NCBI RefSeq assembly: GCF_002999135.1
Contig: NZ_CP027229.1
Location: 992,001 to 1,056,000, forward strand
Length of the DNA stretch: 64,000 nucleotides
Origin: Capnocytophaga sp. oral taxon 878
GTDB taxonomy: Bacteria; Bacteroidota; Bacteroidia; Flavobacteriales; Flavobacteriaceae
Reading direction: 5' to 3'
The translations under genes and the position numbers were made by a program. Every line of letters begins with the position of its first letter. Positions within the stretch are counted from its first letter, which is position 1. Positions 54,097-60,954 of the stretch are shown here, piece by piece. The notes under the pieces were generated by a model that ran no database searches, was not told where the DNA came from, and saw only the letters and a list, made by a program, of their open reading frames with translations.

Positions 54097-55034
54097 TGCT
54101 TTCAGAACGTTTTGAAAATACAAAACCCATCACTTTTATCATCGTGCTCATGGCACTGCTGATAGGTGATGGGTTATATTTATATCTGTATGATAATATA
54201 CCAATTACATTGGGTGTAGGACTCCCTTTTACTGATTGGATCATTACATTTGTATTACTATGTCTATCTCTGTTATTCCTGCATCAAATAGATAGGTGGA
54301 ATGAGCTTACTGAAACTAAAAACTGCTATTCCATTGCTTTTTTTAGTATTTTTATAGTACTATTTCCTTCTCTTTTTCACCAGATGCAGGTGGTAGGGGC
54401 TAATTTGTTTATTATTGCTGCTATCTGGCGTGCTCTTACTCTTAAAACAGGAGAAGGTATCGCTCAGAAACTGTTCGATACCTCCTTACTAATAGTTTGT
54501 GCGGGATTATTGCACCCTTGGGCGCTTGTTTTTTTACTAAATATCTGGATTTCTCTTCTTTTTTATGGTGCCCAAAAGCGAAGGTTTTGGTTCATCCCTA
54601 TATTGGCTATTTTAATAATAGCTATACTACTGGGGGCTGTTTTGCTATTATTAGCCCTTCCATTTCCCTACTATAATTATTATAGCACTTTTGTTTTAGA
54701 CATTAGTAGGCTACTTACCCTTCCCTCCTACTCTTTACCTTTTCTTGTATCACTTATCAGCTTTGGGCTGTTATTGGTGGTATCACTAGCAGTGTATTAT
54801 TTTAGGAGTAAGTACCACAGCATCAGTTCACTGGTAGTGGTACAGTTTTTATGGGTAAGTGTAATTGTTGTATTTTTTTCTAAAGAAATTATCTACTGTT
54901 TTGCCCCTATTGCTATCTTATTTGCGCTTTATGCCGAAAAAATACGAATATGGTGGCTAAAAGAGACTATACTTTGGGTATTGTTAGCTTTACCTGCTGT
55001 AGTTTTAGGGCTACATTTTATCACCAAAAGCTAA
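54096..55034 (+). CDS. Multi-pass membrane protein (DUF6427-like)
   Basis: 312 residues with about nine membrane helices and no catalytic motif. In flavobacteria a DUF6427 protein is recalled next to upp, and this gene converges on upp, supporting that identity. 'LLHPWALVFLLNIW' and 'PFPYYNYY' are notable. The last 24 bp overlap the upp 3' end on the opposite strand. Confidence 0.75.
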   Translation: MLSERFENTKPITFIIVLMALLIGDGLYLYLYDNIPITLGVGLPFTDWIITFVLLCLSLLFLHQIDRWNELTETKNCYSIAFFSIFIVLFPSLFHQMQVVGANLFIIAAIWRALTLKTGEGIAQKLFDTSLLIVCAGLLHPWALVFLLNIWISLLFYGAQKRRFWFIPILAILIIAILLGAVLLLLALPFPYYNYYSTFVLDISRLLTLPSYSLPFLVSLISFGLLLVVSLAVYYFRSKYHSISSLVVVQFLWVSVIVVFFSKEIIYCFAPIAILFALYAEKIRIWWLKETILWVLLALPAVVLGLHFITKS

Positions 55035-55661
55035 ATCACCTGCATCGCCCAATCCAGGTACAATATAGCCATACTCATTAAGATGAGGATCAATAGTAGC
55101 AATCCAAAGGTGTGTAGTTTCTGGAAATTTATCTTCTAAATATTCAATACCTTGTTGGGCTCCAATCACTGCAAATAGGTGTATTTCTTTAGGCTTACCA
55201 AGTGGAGCCAAGGCGTTATATACATTGGCAAATGAACGCCCTGTAGCCAACATAGGGTCTGCTAGAAAAAGGATTTTGCCTTCTAAGGAAGGTGAAGCAA
55301 GGTACTCTACCATTATATCAAAATCAGTTTCAGAGGTGTGCTTACGATAAGCGGAAATAAAGGCATTATCTGCACCGTCAAAAAAGTTTATCAGTCCTTG
55401 ATGGAGTGCTAATCCTGCCCTTAGGATGGAACATATAACAATTTCATCTTTAGGAAGTTGTACTTTTTTTTCGCCTAAAGGGGTAGTAATTATTTCTGTT
55501 TTGTAATGCAGAAACTTACTCATTTCATAGCATAATACTTCGCCTATGCGTTCTAAGTTTTTGCGGAATCGCATTCTATCTTTTTGGATATTTACATCTC
55601 GCAATTCGGCAATAAATCGGTTTAATACGGAGGGCTCTTCGCCTAAATGGTGTATAATCAT
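55011..55661 (-). CDS. upp: Uracil phosphoribosyltransferase
   Basis: Salvages uracil with PRPP to UMP; with udk it gives pyrimidine salvage in this window. PRPP loop 'LADPMLATGRSF' near 131-142, and the uracil-binding tail 'GYIVPGLGDAGDLAFG' near 199-214. 216 residues. Overlaps the DUF6427-like gene by 24 bp, convergent. Confidence 0.95.
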   Translation of the reverse strand: MIIHHLGEEPSVLNRFIAELRDVNIQKDRMRFRKNLERIGEVLCYEMSKFLHYKTEIITTPLGEKKVQLPKDEIVICSILRAGLALHQGLINFFDGADNAFISAYRKHTSETDFDIMVEYLASPSLEGKILFLADPMLATGRSFANVYNALAPLGKPKEIHLFAVIGAQQGIEYLEDKFPETTHLWIATIDPHLNEYGYIVPGLGDAGDLAFGDKM

Positions 55662-55690
55662 TGGTGTGTTAATTTAATTGATTACGGTAC

Positions 55691-55720
55691 AAAATTACAA
55701 AATAATTGATAATTAACAAT
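55691..55720 (-). promoter_or_regulatory. upp promoter
   Basis: Minus-strand TTG (55720-55718), 19 bp, TAATTTTG (55698-55691), 29 bp before the ATG. Confidence 0.65.
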
Positions 55721-56081
55721 ATTTTTTTGGTTTTTAACGGATGTAGTAGCGATAATAATTAAGTATAAAGAGGCTAATATGTCTATTTTCGTTACACTTT
55801 TAATTGTAACAGTTCATTGGCTATACAGCTACTCTGATTAAAAGATAGAGACAGATAAGAGATAAGAAGAGGTAACTTATGCTAGCTAGATTTATCCTAC
55901 ATCACATATTCAGCTGCGCCAGAAAACTGACTTTTCTACACTGATCTTACACTGATTGTAGGTTATATATTAAACTAAAATTGTCGCTTTTTTTCATTAA
56001 TTAGGAGGCTGGTTATTTTTAGGAAATATGAGTTGTTTTCTATTTGATTTTTTAACTTCTAAATTCTTGAAAGAAAAAAAG
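55721..56081. other. Gene-free gap between upp and beta-barrel gene
   Basis: About 360 bp of AT-rich DNA without an ORF, tRNA or clear hairpin. A purine-rich stretch (GATAAGAGATAAGAAGAGG near 55854-55873) resembles the purine patch of the dispersed repeat elements, but the 11-bp core is absent. Confidence 0.5.
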
Positions 56082-56096
56082 TGGCACGCTATTTGG
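56082..56096 (+). promoter_or_regulatory. Sigma-54-like promoter of beta-barrel gene
   Basis: TGGCACG-CTAT-TTGG matches the -24/-12 sigma-54 consensus TGGCACG-N4-TTGC except for the last base. The ATG is 34 bp downstream, giving a leader of about 20-25 nt. No housekeeping TTG/TAnnTTTG pair is seen here, unlike at most other genes in the window. Confidence 0.55.
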
Positions 56097-56130
56097 GATA
56101 CTTAAGGTAATTAATTTAAACAAATATCGT

Positions 56131-56712
56131 ATGAAAAAGACTTTAATTACATTAGCGTTTGGTGCATTAATACTATTTACTACCTCTGCAAAAGCTCAGG
56201 AGTTTCACTTAGGAGCAAAGGCTGGAGCTAACTTGGGCAAGATAGATGGTGCTGCCTATAATCAAGGATTCAAATTAGGATACCAGTTAGGTGGTTTTGC
56301 TGAATTTGATTTTAGTGATCGTTGGGGTGTGCAAGGTGAAGTGCTTTTCAGCCAGACAAATACTGAATTAAAAGACAATTATCAGGCTGTTTGGAAAGAG
56401 AAGTTTAATAAGAAAAAAACACTGAATTATGTGAGTGTTCCGGTATTATTAAAATATAACCCTGGTGGTTTCATTTCACTACACGCAGGTCCGCAGTTTA
56501 GTTTTTTAGCTAACAGTGAAGACAGTACTTGGGAGAATGGTAAAAAGTTATTCAAAGGGACTGATTTTTCTCTTTTAGCGGGGGCTGAAGTTAATTTAGG
56601 GCCACTATTTGCATACGGCAGGTATGTTTGGGGGTATACTGATATTAACAGTGCTCTAACCGAGAAGGCTACAACTCAACAGATACAGTTGGGTGTTGGG
56701 GTAAGATTTTAA
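56131..56712 (+). CDS. Porin-type outer membrane beta-barrel protein
   Basis: 193 residues; signal peptide (1-22, 'SAKAQ'), then an OMP_b-brl_2 barrel: 'LGAKAGANLGKIDG', 'VSVPVLLKYNPGG', 'LHAGPQFSFLAN', and terminal 'LGVGVRF'. Similar in layout to the barrel near 53.0 kb. Preceded by a sigma-54-like promoter, which suggests conditional expression. Confidence 0.9.
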   Translation: MKKTLITLAFGALILFTTSAKAQEFHLGAKAGANLGKIDGAAYNQGFKLGYQLGGFAEFDFSDRWGVQGEVLFSQTNTELKDNYQAVWKEKFNKKKTLNYVSVPVLLKYNPGGFISLHAGPQFSFLANSEDSTWENGKKLFKGTDFSLLAGAEVNLGPLFAYGRYVWGYTDINSALTEKATTQQIQLGVGVRF

Positions 56713-56729
56713 TTTTTTGTAGTAAAAAT

Positions 56730-56759
56730 TTGCAGATTAAAAAAATAGTTGTAATTTTG
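56730..56759 (+). promoter_or_regulatory. Promoter of leader-ORF unit
   Basis: TTG (56730-56732), 19 bp, TAATTTTG (56752-56759), followed by CCCCC. It drives a short unit with no large ORF before the next terminator. Confidence 0.72.
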
Positions 56760-56855
56760 CCCCCGAAAATAGAGTTGGTATATTGTTTTCAGTATTTTTG
56801 AAAACAAGTTCAAGTTTAATTGTTTAACAAAAAATATTTAATACAGAGAAAAAAA

Positions 56856-56933
56856 ATGACCTACATCAAGTTACATATCGCAATTGTATTACCTTTGTTG
56901 CAAAAGGTAACGCTTCGCGGCGTTTTAGCTTGA
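56856..56933 (+). CDS. Leader peptide, 25 codons, rich in Leu/Ile/Val
   Basis: ATG behind a GAGAAAAAAA purine leader; 12 of 25 residues are Leu, Ile or Val, in a run 'IAIVLPLL' and an end 'VTLRGVLA'. A hairpin (TTACCTTT / AAAGGTAA, 56889-56910) lies within the ORF. It lies between a good promoter and a strong terminator, so a translated leader controlling read-through is likely. I cannot tie it to a known leader family; non-coding RNA with a chance ORF is the alternative. Confidence 0.55.
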   Translation: MTYIKLHIAIVLPLLQKVTLRGVLA

Positions 56934-56963
56934 TATATCATAGTATAGGTGTATAAATATTAG

Positions 56964-56998
56964 AAAGCCCGAAGCGAAATGCTTCGGGCTTTTTTTAT
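56964..56998 (+). terminator. Strong terminator / attenuator
   Basis: A 12-bp perfect stem (AAAGCCCGAAGC / GCTTCGGGCTTT) with a 5-nt loop and a T-tract. Its 5' side plus loop base reads CGAAGCG, complementary to CGCTTCG at 56911-56917 inside the leader ORF, allowing an alternative antiterminator pairing. The next gene starts about 100 bp later. Confidence 0.85.
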
Positions 56999-57099
56999 TT
57001 GCTATACTGCTATCTTAACACATAGAGTACAAGGCTTAAAAAATATATGTTATGAGGATTTTCCCGAAGCAATTTATAAATTATTAATAAAAAATTGAA

Positions 57100-57882
57100 A
57101 TGGGAAATCTATATATTACCCCCGAAGGCGTTTCTCGCCTCCGCAATTTGCGTTCTCGCAAGCACATTGCTCGAGAAGACCACGAGAAGTTTTTGCGCAC
57201 GTGTATCAAACGCCAAAAAGCACTTTTTAAACAACGCCGTGAACTGCCGCTTGTACCACTTGAAAAACCTTACCAAAAGGGCTATGTGCGTTTCTTTGTA
57301 CTAAGGGAAGATGTGCGACAAGGCAAGCAAGCTGAATTTTTCGCGACACTTTTGGAGAAAATCAACACCTATCAATACGCCGATACACGTAAGTTCCAGA
57401 AGAAGAAAAAGCGCCGTGGCAAGCGTGTTTACATAGCTCGCAAACAGGAATTATACTCTTTTAATCAATGGGAATGGGAAAGAGCCCTTGAAAGGGGGAA
57501 GTTCACCCAAAAAGAACGCGCCTATTTTGCAAAAATAGAGTGTTTCAATCGGCAAAAAGACCGTTTTGAAATCCATTACGAGTTTACCGAGGCGTGGCGT
57601 TTTGAGCTGCGCGTAAAGCCTAATATGATCACCCACTACCGTCCGGTAGATATAGCTATAGAACGAGAACTCGCCGAGCTTGATAAAATCATAGATGACT
57701 ATAAGAACTGGGGGATTATCCATAGCAAAATCTATGGACGCAATTATTCGTGGAGGCAATACCAAAAGCGCTATATGCCTAAGGAAAAGTACAAGCGCAC
57801 CCCGCTGAAAGAAATCACAGCCCTTAAGTATCAAACCTCAGCAATGGAAATCGCAGATATGCTTTTGGAGGTCAATCTTTAA
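57100..57882 (+). CDS. Basic hypothetical protein beside prfH
   Basis: 260 residues, strongly basic, with a Lys/Arg cluster 'KFQKKKKRRGKR' near 102-113 and many aromatic residues ('WEWERALERG', 'WRQYQKRYMPKEKYKRTP'). No membrane helix or recognised domain. Nucleic-acid or ribosome binding is plausible from composition only. It is transcribed ahead of prfH with a 61-bp gap and follows the leader/terminator unit. It is not RtcB, the usual neighbour of prfH. GC content is visibly higher than in flanking genes. Confidence 0.75.
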   Translation: MGNLYITPEGVSRLRNLRSRKHIAREDHEKFLRTCIKRQKALFKQRRELPLVPLEKPYQKGYVRFFVLREDVRQGKQAEFFATLLEKINTYQYADTRKFQKKKKRRGKRVYIARKQELYSFNQWEWERALERGKFTQKERAYFAKIECFNRQKDRFEIHYEFTEAWRFELRVKPNMITHYRPVDIAIERELAELDKIIDDYKNWGIIHSKIYGRNYSWRQYQKRYMPKEKYKRTPLKEITALKYQTSAMEIADMLLEVNL

Positions 57883-57889
57883 TCCCAAT

Positions 57890-57922
57890 CCGACCAGTCC
57901 GCCCCGTCCGACTCGTCCGATT
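57890..57922. repeat. Short GTCCG-type repeat in prfH leader
   Basis: CCGACCAGTCCG, CCCCGTCCG and ACTCGTCCGATT: three to four imperfect copies of (n)GTCCG(a/c) in a GC-rich spot inside a low-GC genome, ending 20 bp before the prfH start region. Confidence 0.5.
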
Positions 57923-57943
57923 TACAAAAAACCAAAGAAAAAA

Positions 57944-58642
57944 ATGCAAGAAAAAATCATACAAATCACCGCAGGACGCGGTCCCTTAGAATGCCAATGG
58001 GTAGTGGCGAAAGTACTCAAGACTTTCCTGCAAGAAGCTACCCAAGCAGGCATCAGCTATACCATTCTCAGTCGTGAGGAAGGCGATGCCAATCTCACTG
58101 TAAAATCAGTTACCCTGCAACTCAAAGGCAAGGAGTTAGCATCGTTTTTGAAAACTTGGCTCGGTACAGTCTGCTGGGTAGGCAAGAGCACTTTTCGCAA
58201 GTTTCACCAGCGCAGCAATTGGTATATAGGCGTTTTTGAGCTCGACCAACTGCAACGCCAGTCTTTCTCGGAGCGCGATGTACAGTTCCAAACCACTCGT
58301 TCGCAAGGCAATGGCGGACAGAATGTGAACAAGGTAAATTCGGCAGTGCGCGCCACCCACCTGCCTACGGGTATCAGCGTATTGGCACAGGACTCGCGTT
58401 CGCAACTCGACAATAAGAAACTCGCCCTTGCCCGCCTTAAAGAAAAACTTGCCGAAATGGAGCTTCAGCAACTCGCGGAGCAAGCACAGAGTCATTGGAG
58501 TAACCACACCCAAGTGCAGCGTGGCAACCCTGTACGCACTTTCAAAGGTACCGATTTTAAAAGCACTTATGTAGAAAAAAGCTATAAAAAGGAACGTGCA
58601 GAAGCAAAGAGGGAAATGAATAAATTGATAATAGACAATTAA
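57944..58642 (+). CDS. prfH: Release factor H-like protein (PrfH)
   Basis: 232 residues. Class I release factor homologue reduced to the catalytic domain: 'TRSQGNGGQNVNKVNSAVR' near 122-140 has the peptidyl-tRNA-hydrolysing GGQ, and 'ISVLAQDSRSQLDNKKLA' follows as in RF1/2. The N-terminal half ('FHQRSNWYIGVF') is PrfH-specific and lacks stop-codon recognition elements. PrfH is known as partner of the RNA ligase RtcB2 in rescuing ribosomes cut in the decoding centre. No rtcB is in this window; immunity-like genes follow 2 bp later. Confidence 0.88.
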   Translation: MQEKIIQITAGRGPLECQWVVAKVLKTFLQEATQAGISYTILSREEGDANLTVKSVTLQLKGKELASFLKTWLGTVCWVGKSTFRKFHQRSNWYIGVFELDQLQRQSFSERDVQFQTTRSQGNGGQNVNKVNSAVRATHLPTGISVLAQDSRSQLDNKKLALARLKEKLAEMELQQLAEQAQSHWSNHTQVQRGNPVRTFKGTDFKSTYVEKSYKKERAEAKREMNKLIIDN

Positions 58643-58644
58643 CA

Positions 58645-59349
58645 ATGGAAGAATACATACAAGAACTCTTATATAGTATCCCTCAAGAGGTTACTTATAC
58701 TACCGTTCCTAAAGAACTTCACCTTGAAGATGTGCCACAAGAGCGCATTGACGGCTTGCGTAAGTTACTTACTCACAAAGATGCCTTTATACAGCTATCT
58801 ACTGCTAAATTACTCTCTGCGTGGGCAGTAGAAGAGGGGGATAAAGCATTGATACAACTATATGCAGAGGGAAGAACAAAGGGATATTTTGAACATTTTT
58901 TCAGTGGATATAACCCTGAAGATGAACATATTTTTTGGGCACCAGGAAGAATGTACCAAGATACCCATTTCAACCTTAGCATACTCAATGGTTTGCCCAT
59001 AGAGCAACTCAAGGTATGTATAAATCCTGATGATGGAGGTGTTTTAATCGTCTATTTAAAAGCAGAAGGACAACCTATTTTTCATTTCTTTTTAGATGTG
59101 GGCATTTCTTTTTGTGAGTGTTGGAATGAGTATGAAGTAGATGAGGACGATGATGATTATCGTTTTGATGACCTTACTGAGGTTTGGCAACTCAAAGGCA
59201 AACACATTAGCGCTATTTTTGCCCAAGAAGTAGCTGGAAATAGTGAGATTACCTTTCTTTTGGAAGAAGGCGAAAAGCTCCTGCTCTACTATTGCCCCAC
59301 AGAAGATAAGAGCTGTTTCATTAAGGACAATGAGGTGATGAGTCAATGA
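58645..59349 (+). CDS. Immunity-like protein, array member 1
   Basis: 234 residues, acidic. The first 90 residues ('EEYIQELLYSIPQEVTYTT', 'KLLTHKDAFIQLSTAKLL') are clearly paralogous to the gene at 59862; the second half is different, with a run of Asp/Glu ('YEVDEDDDDYRF'). No known family recognised; context and modular paralogy suggest an immunity protein. The stop lies in a 16-bp tandem duplication: without the second copy the frame would run six codons further and end FGEIE. Confidence 0.72.
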   Translation: MEEYIQELLYSIPQEVTYTTVPKELHLEDVPQERIDGLRKLLTHKDAFIQLSTAKLLSAWAVEEGDKALIQLYAEGRTKGYFEHFFSGYNPEDEHIFWAPGRMYQDTHFNLSILNGLPIEQLKVCINPDDGGVLIVYLKAEGQPIFHFFLDVGISFCECWNEYEVDEDDDDYRFDDLTEVWQLKGKHISAIFAQEVAGNSEITFLLEEGEKLLLYYCPTEDKSCFIKDNEVMSQ

Positions 59350-59359
59350 GGTGATGAGT
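59328..59359 (+). repeat. 16-bp perfect tandem duplication over a stop codon
   Basis: CAATGAGGTGATGAGT occurs twice head to tail (59328-59343, 59344-59359), followed by CAA again. The second copy brings the TGA that ends the upstream gene. Confidence 0.9.
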
Positions 59360-59394
59360 CAATTTGGCGAAATTGAGTAAAAACTAAAAGCAAT

Positions 59395-59850
59395 ATGATC
59401 AGAACAATTATTTTTGAAAAAGAAGAGGGTATATCCTCTACAATTAGTGATATATTGATTCCGAGTTTGGGTGCAACACTGCCTATATGGATATATAATG
59501 AAACAGGAGAAGCAGGTTTCTTTTCGCCTAAGCAAGAAGTTGCCTTTGAACAGTTCTTTTATCACAATTCCTATCGGGAACAACTGAAAGAGCAATTGCG
59601 GAACTTTTACGAAGAGTTGGTTAACGAAGGAGAGCTGGAGCGAAAGAATACACACCATTTTGAGCTTGATTTTGAATTTGTAGCTATCCCCAGTCAGTGT
59701 AAGACCTCTAAAAACATTGTTTATGTAGGAGCTTTTACTAATTGGGATAGAGAGGATAGTGAATTTCCTTTGGAGGTAGAAATTTGTTTTGAAGAAGGAG
59801 AAGTCATGTGGATAGATGAACTCCACGGCAATTATATTTTTCCACATTAA
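59395..59850 (+). CDS. Hypothetical acidic protein, array member 2
   Basis: 151 residues: 'IIFEKEEGISSTISDILIPSLG' start, a helical middle ('YREQLKEQLRNFYEEL') and a beta-rich end 'EGEVMWIDELHGNYIFPH'. The form resembles DUF-type immunity proteins with a beta sheet and inserted helix, but no name is assigned. Between the two paralogous genes. Confidence 0.68.
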   Translation: MIRTIIFEKEEGISSTISDILIPSLGATLPIWIYNETGEAGFFSPKQEVAFEQFFYHNSYREQLKEQLRNFYEELVNEGELERKNTHHFELDFEFVAIPSQCKTSKNIVYVGAFTNWDREDSEFPLEVEICFEEGEVMWIDELHGNYIFPH

Positions 59851-59861
59851 AAAATAAAGTT

Positions 59862-60308
59862 ATGGAAGAACAGATACAAGAACTTTTATGTAGTATCCCT
59901 CAAGGAGTTACTTATACTACCATTCCTGAAGATCTCGAACCTGAGGATATTTCACAAGAACGCATTGAAGGTCTTAAGAAATTGCTTACTCACGAAGATG
60001 TCTTTATTGAGCTTTGTGCTGCCAAATTGCTTTGTGCGTGGGGCATAGATGAAGGTTTTAAGACTTTAATACAACTGTATGAAGCAGGGGATGCCGAAGG
60101 TTATTTTACGCATCGTTTGCACGGTTATGATGAAACTGCTGAACAACTTCTCTGGCCACTGTTGTATTATCAATCTACTAAAGAAGAGATTTCAGAAGAA
60201 GCAGGCGAGAAAGCTCAACAACAAATTCAGCCTTATGTAAAACAATTGCTACAAAAGGTACATAACCCAGAGCAATGGAAAAAATATGTAAAGGGTATTA
60301 TCAATTAA
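59862..60308 (+). CDS. Immunity-like protein, array member 3
   Basis: 148 residues. 'EEQIQELLCSIPQGVTYTT' and 'LKKLLTHEDVFIELCAAKLL' align with array member 1 over its first 90 residues; the C-terminal part is short and unrelated. This shared-N, different-C pattern fits diversification by recombination. It starts 11 bp after the previous gene. Confidence 0.7.
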   Translation: MEEQIQELLCSIPQGVTYTTIPEDLEPEDISQERIEGLKKLLTHEDVFIELCAAKLLCAWGIDEGFKTLIQLYEAGDAEGYFTHRLHGYDETAEQLLWPLLYYQSTKEEISEEAGEKAQQQIQPYVKQLLQKVHNPEQWKKYVKGIIN

Positions 60309-60323
60309 TACATTCATTCTATC

Positions 60324-60374
60324 ATAAAAAGAAATATTCACGGTATTCGTATTTTTGAAAGTGATATAGTATGA
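60324..60374 (+). pseudogene. N-terminal remnant of the 60955-type gene
   Basis: Reading from ATA 60324 gives 'IKRNIHGIRIFESDIV' then TGA. This matches the first residues of the gene starting at 60955 ('MKNNLIHGVHIFESDLA') with the ATG changed to ATA and one codon lost. The DNA is similar too. It looks like the scar of a deleted paralogue. Confidence 0.65.
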
Positions 60375-60396
60375 GTTTCATTAAAAAATTAAAAGA

Positions 60397-60948
60397 ATGA
60401 CAAACAAAATCATTATTATAGACTTAGAAGCGACTTGTTGGGAGGGAATACCCCCCAAAGGAGAAGTCAGTGAAATTATAGAAATTGGCATTTGCCTGCT
60501 CGATACCCTTACAGGTGAGATCAGCGATAACAGAGGCATTTTGGTAAAACCTACACATTCCAAAATAAGTCCTTTTTGTACCCAACTTACCACCCTTACC
60601 CCCGAACTGGTGGCGCGGGAAGGCGTAAGTTTTGAAGAAGCCTTGCAAATCCTTAAAAAGGAATACCAAGCCTATCAGTACACTTGGGCGAGTTATGGCA
60701 ATTACGACAAAAATATGCTCCAAAAGCAATGTGCACTTAGAAAACTGCCTTACCCAATGCGCAGTGAGCATATCAATGTAAAGGAACTTTTCCAAGAGGT
60801 AACCCAGCACCCCAAGCGATTGGGAATGCATCAGGCACTGAACTATCTCAAGCTACCCCTTGTAGGAACCCACCACCGCGGCAAAGACGATGCTTATAAC
60901 ATCGCTAAGATAATGCACTGCTTGTCTCATTATCAATTGACAAATTAA
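60397..60948 (+). CDS. DEDDh-type 3'-5' exonuclease family protein
   Basis: 183 residues with the exonuclease motifs in order: 'IIIDLEATCW' (D-x-E, motif I), 'ASYGNYDKNML' (motif II Asp) and 'HHRGKDDAYNIAK' (H and D of motif III). The layout resembles KapD/ERI-1-like exonucleases ('inhibitor of KinA' type) that trim RNA or DNA. In the middle of an immunity array, between the remnant and the intact copy of the 60955 gene. Confidence 0.83.
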   Translation: MTNKIIIIDLEATCWEGIPPKGEVSEIIEIGICLLDTLTGEISDNRGILVKPTHSKISPFCTQLTTLTPELVAREGVSFEEALQILKKEYQAYQYTWASYGNYDKNMLQKQCALRKLPYPMRSEHINVKELFQEVTQHPKRLGMHQALNYLKLPLVGTHHRGKDDAYNIAKIMHCLSHYQLTN

Positions 60949-60954
60949 TTCGCA

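Noticed and set aside
56890..56897. TACCTTTG inside the leader ORF as a promoter
   Set aside because: No TTG lies 18-20 bp upstream; the motif is the left arm of a small hairpin.
57100..57882. rtcB-type RNA ligase next to prfH
   Set aside because: The opening 'MGNLYITPEG' suggested it briefly, but no RtcB metal-binding His/Cys motifs are present and the composition is wrong.
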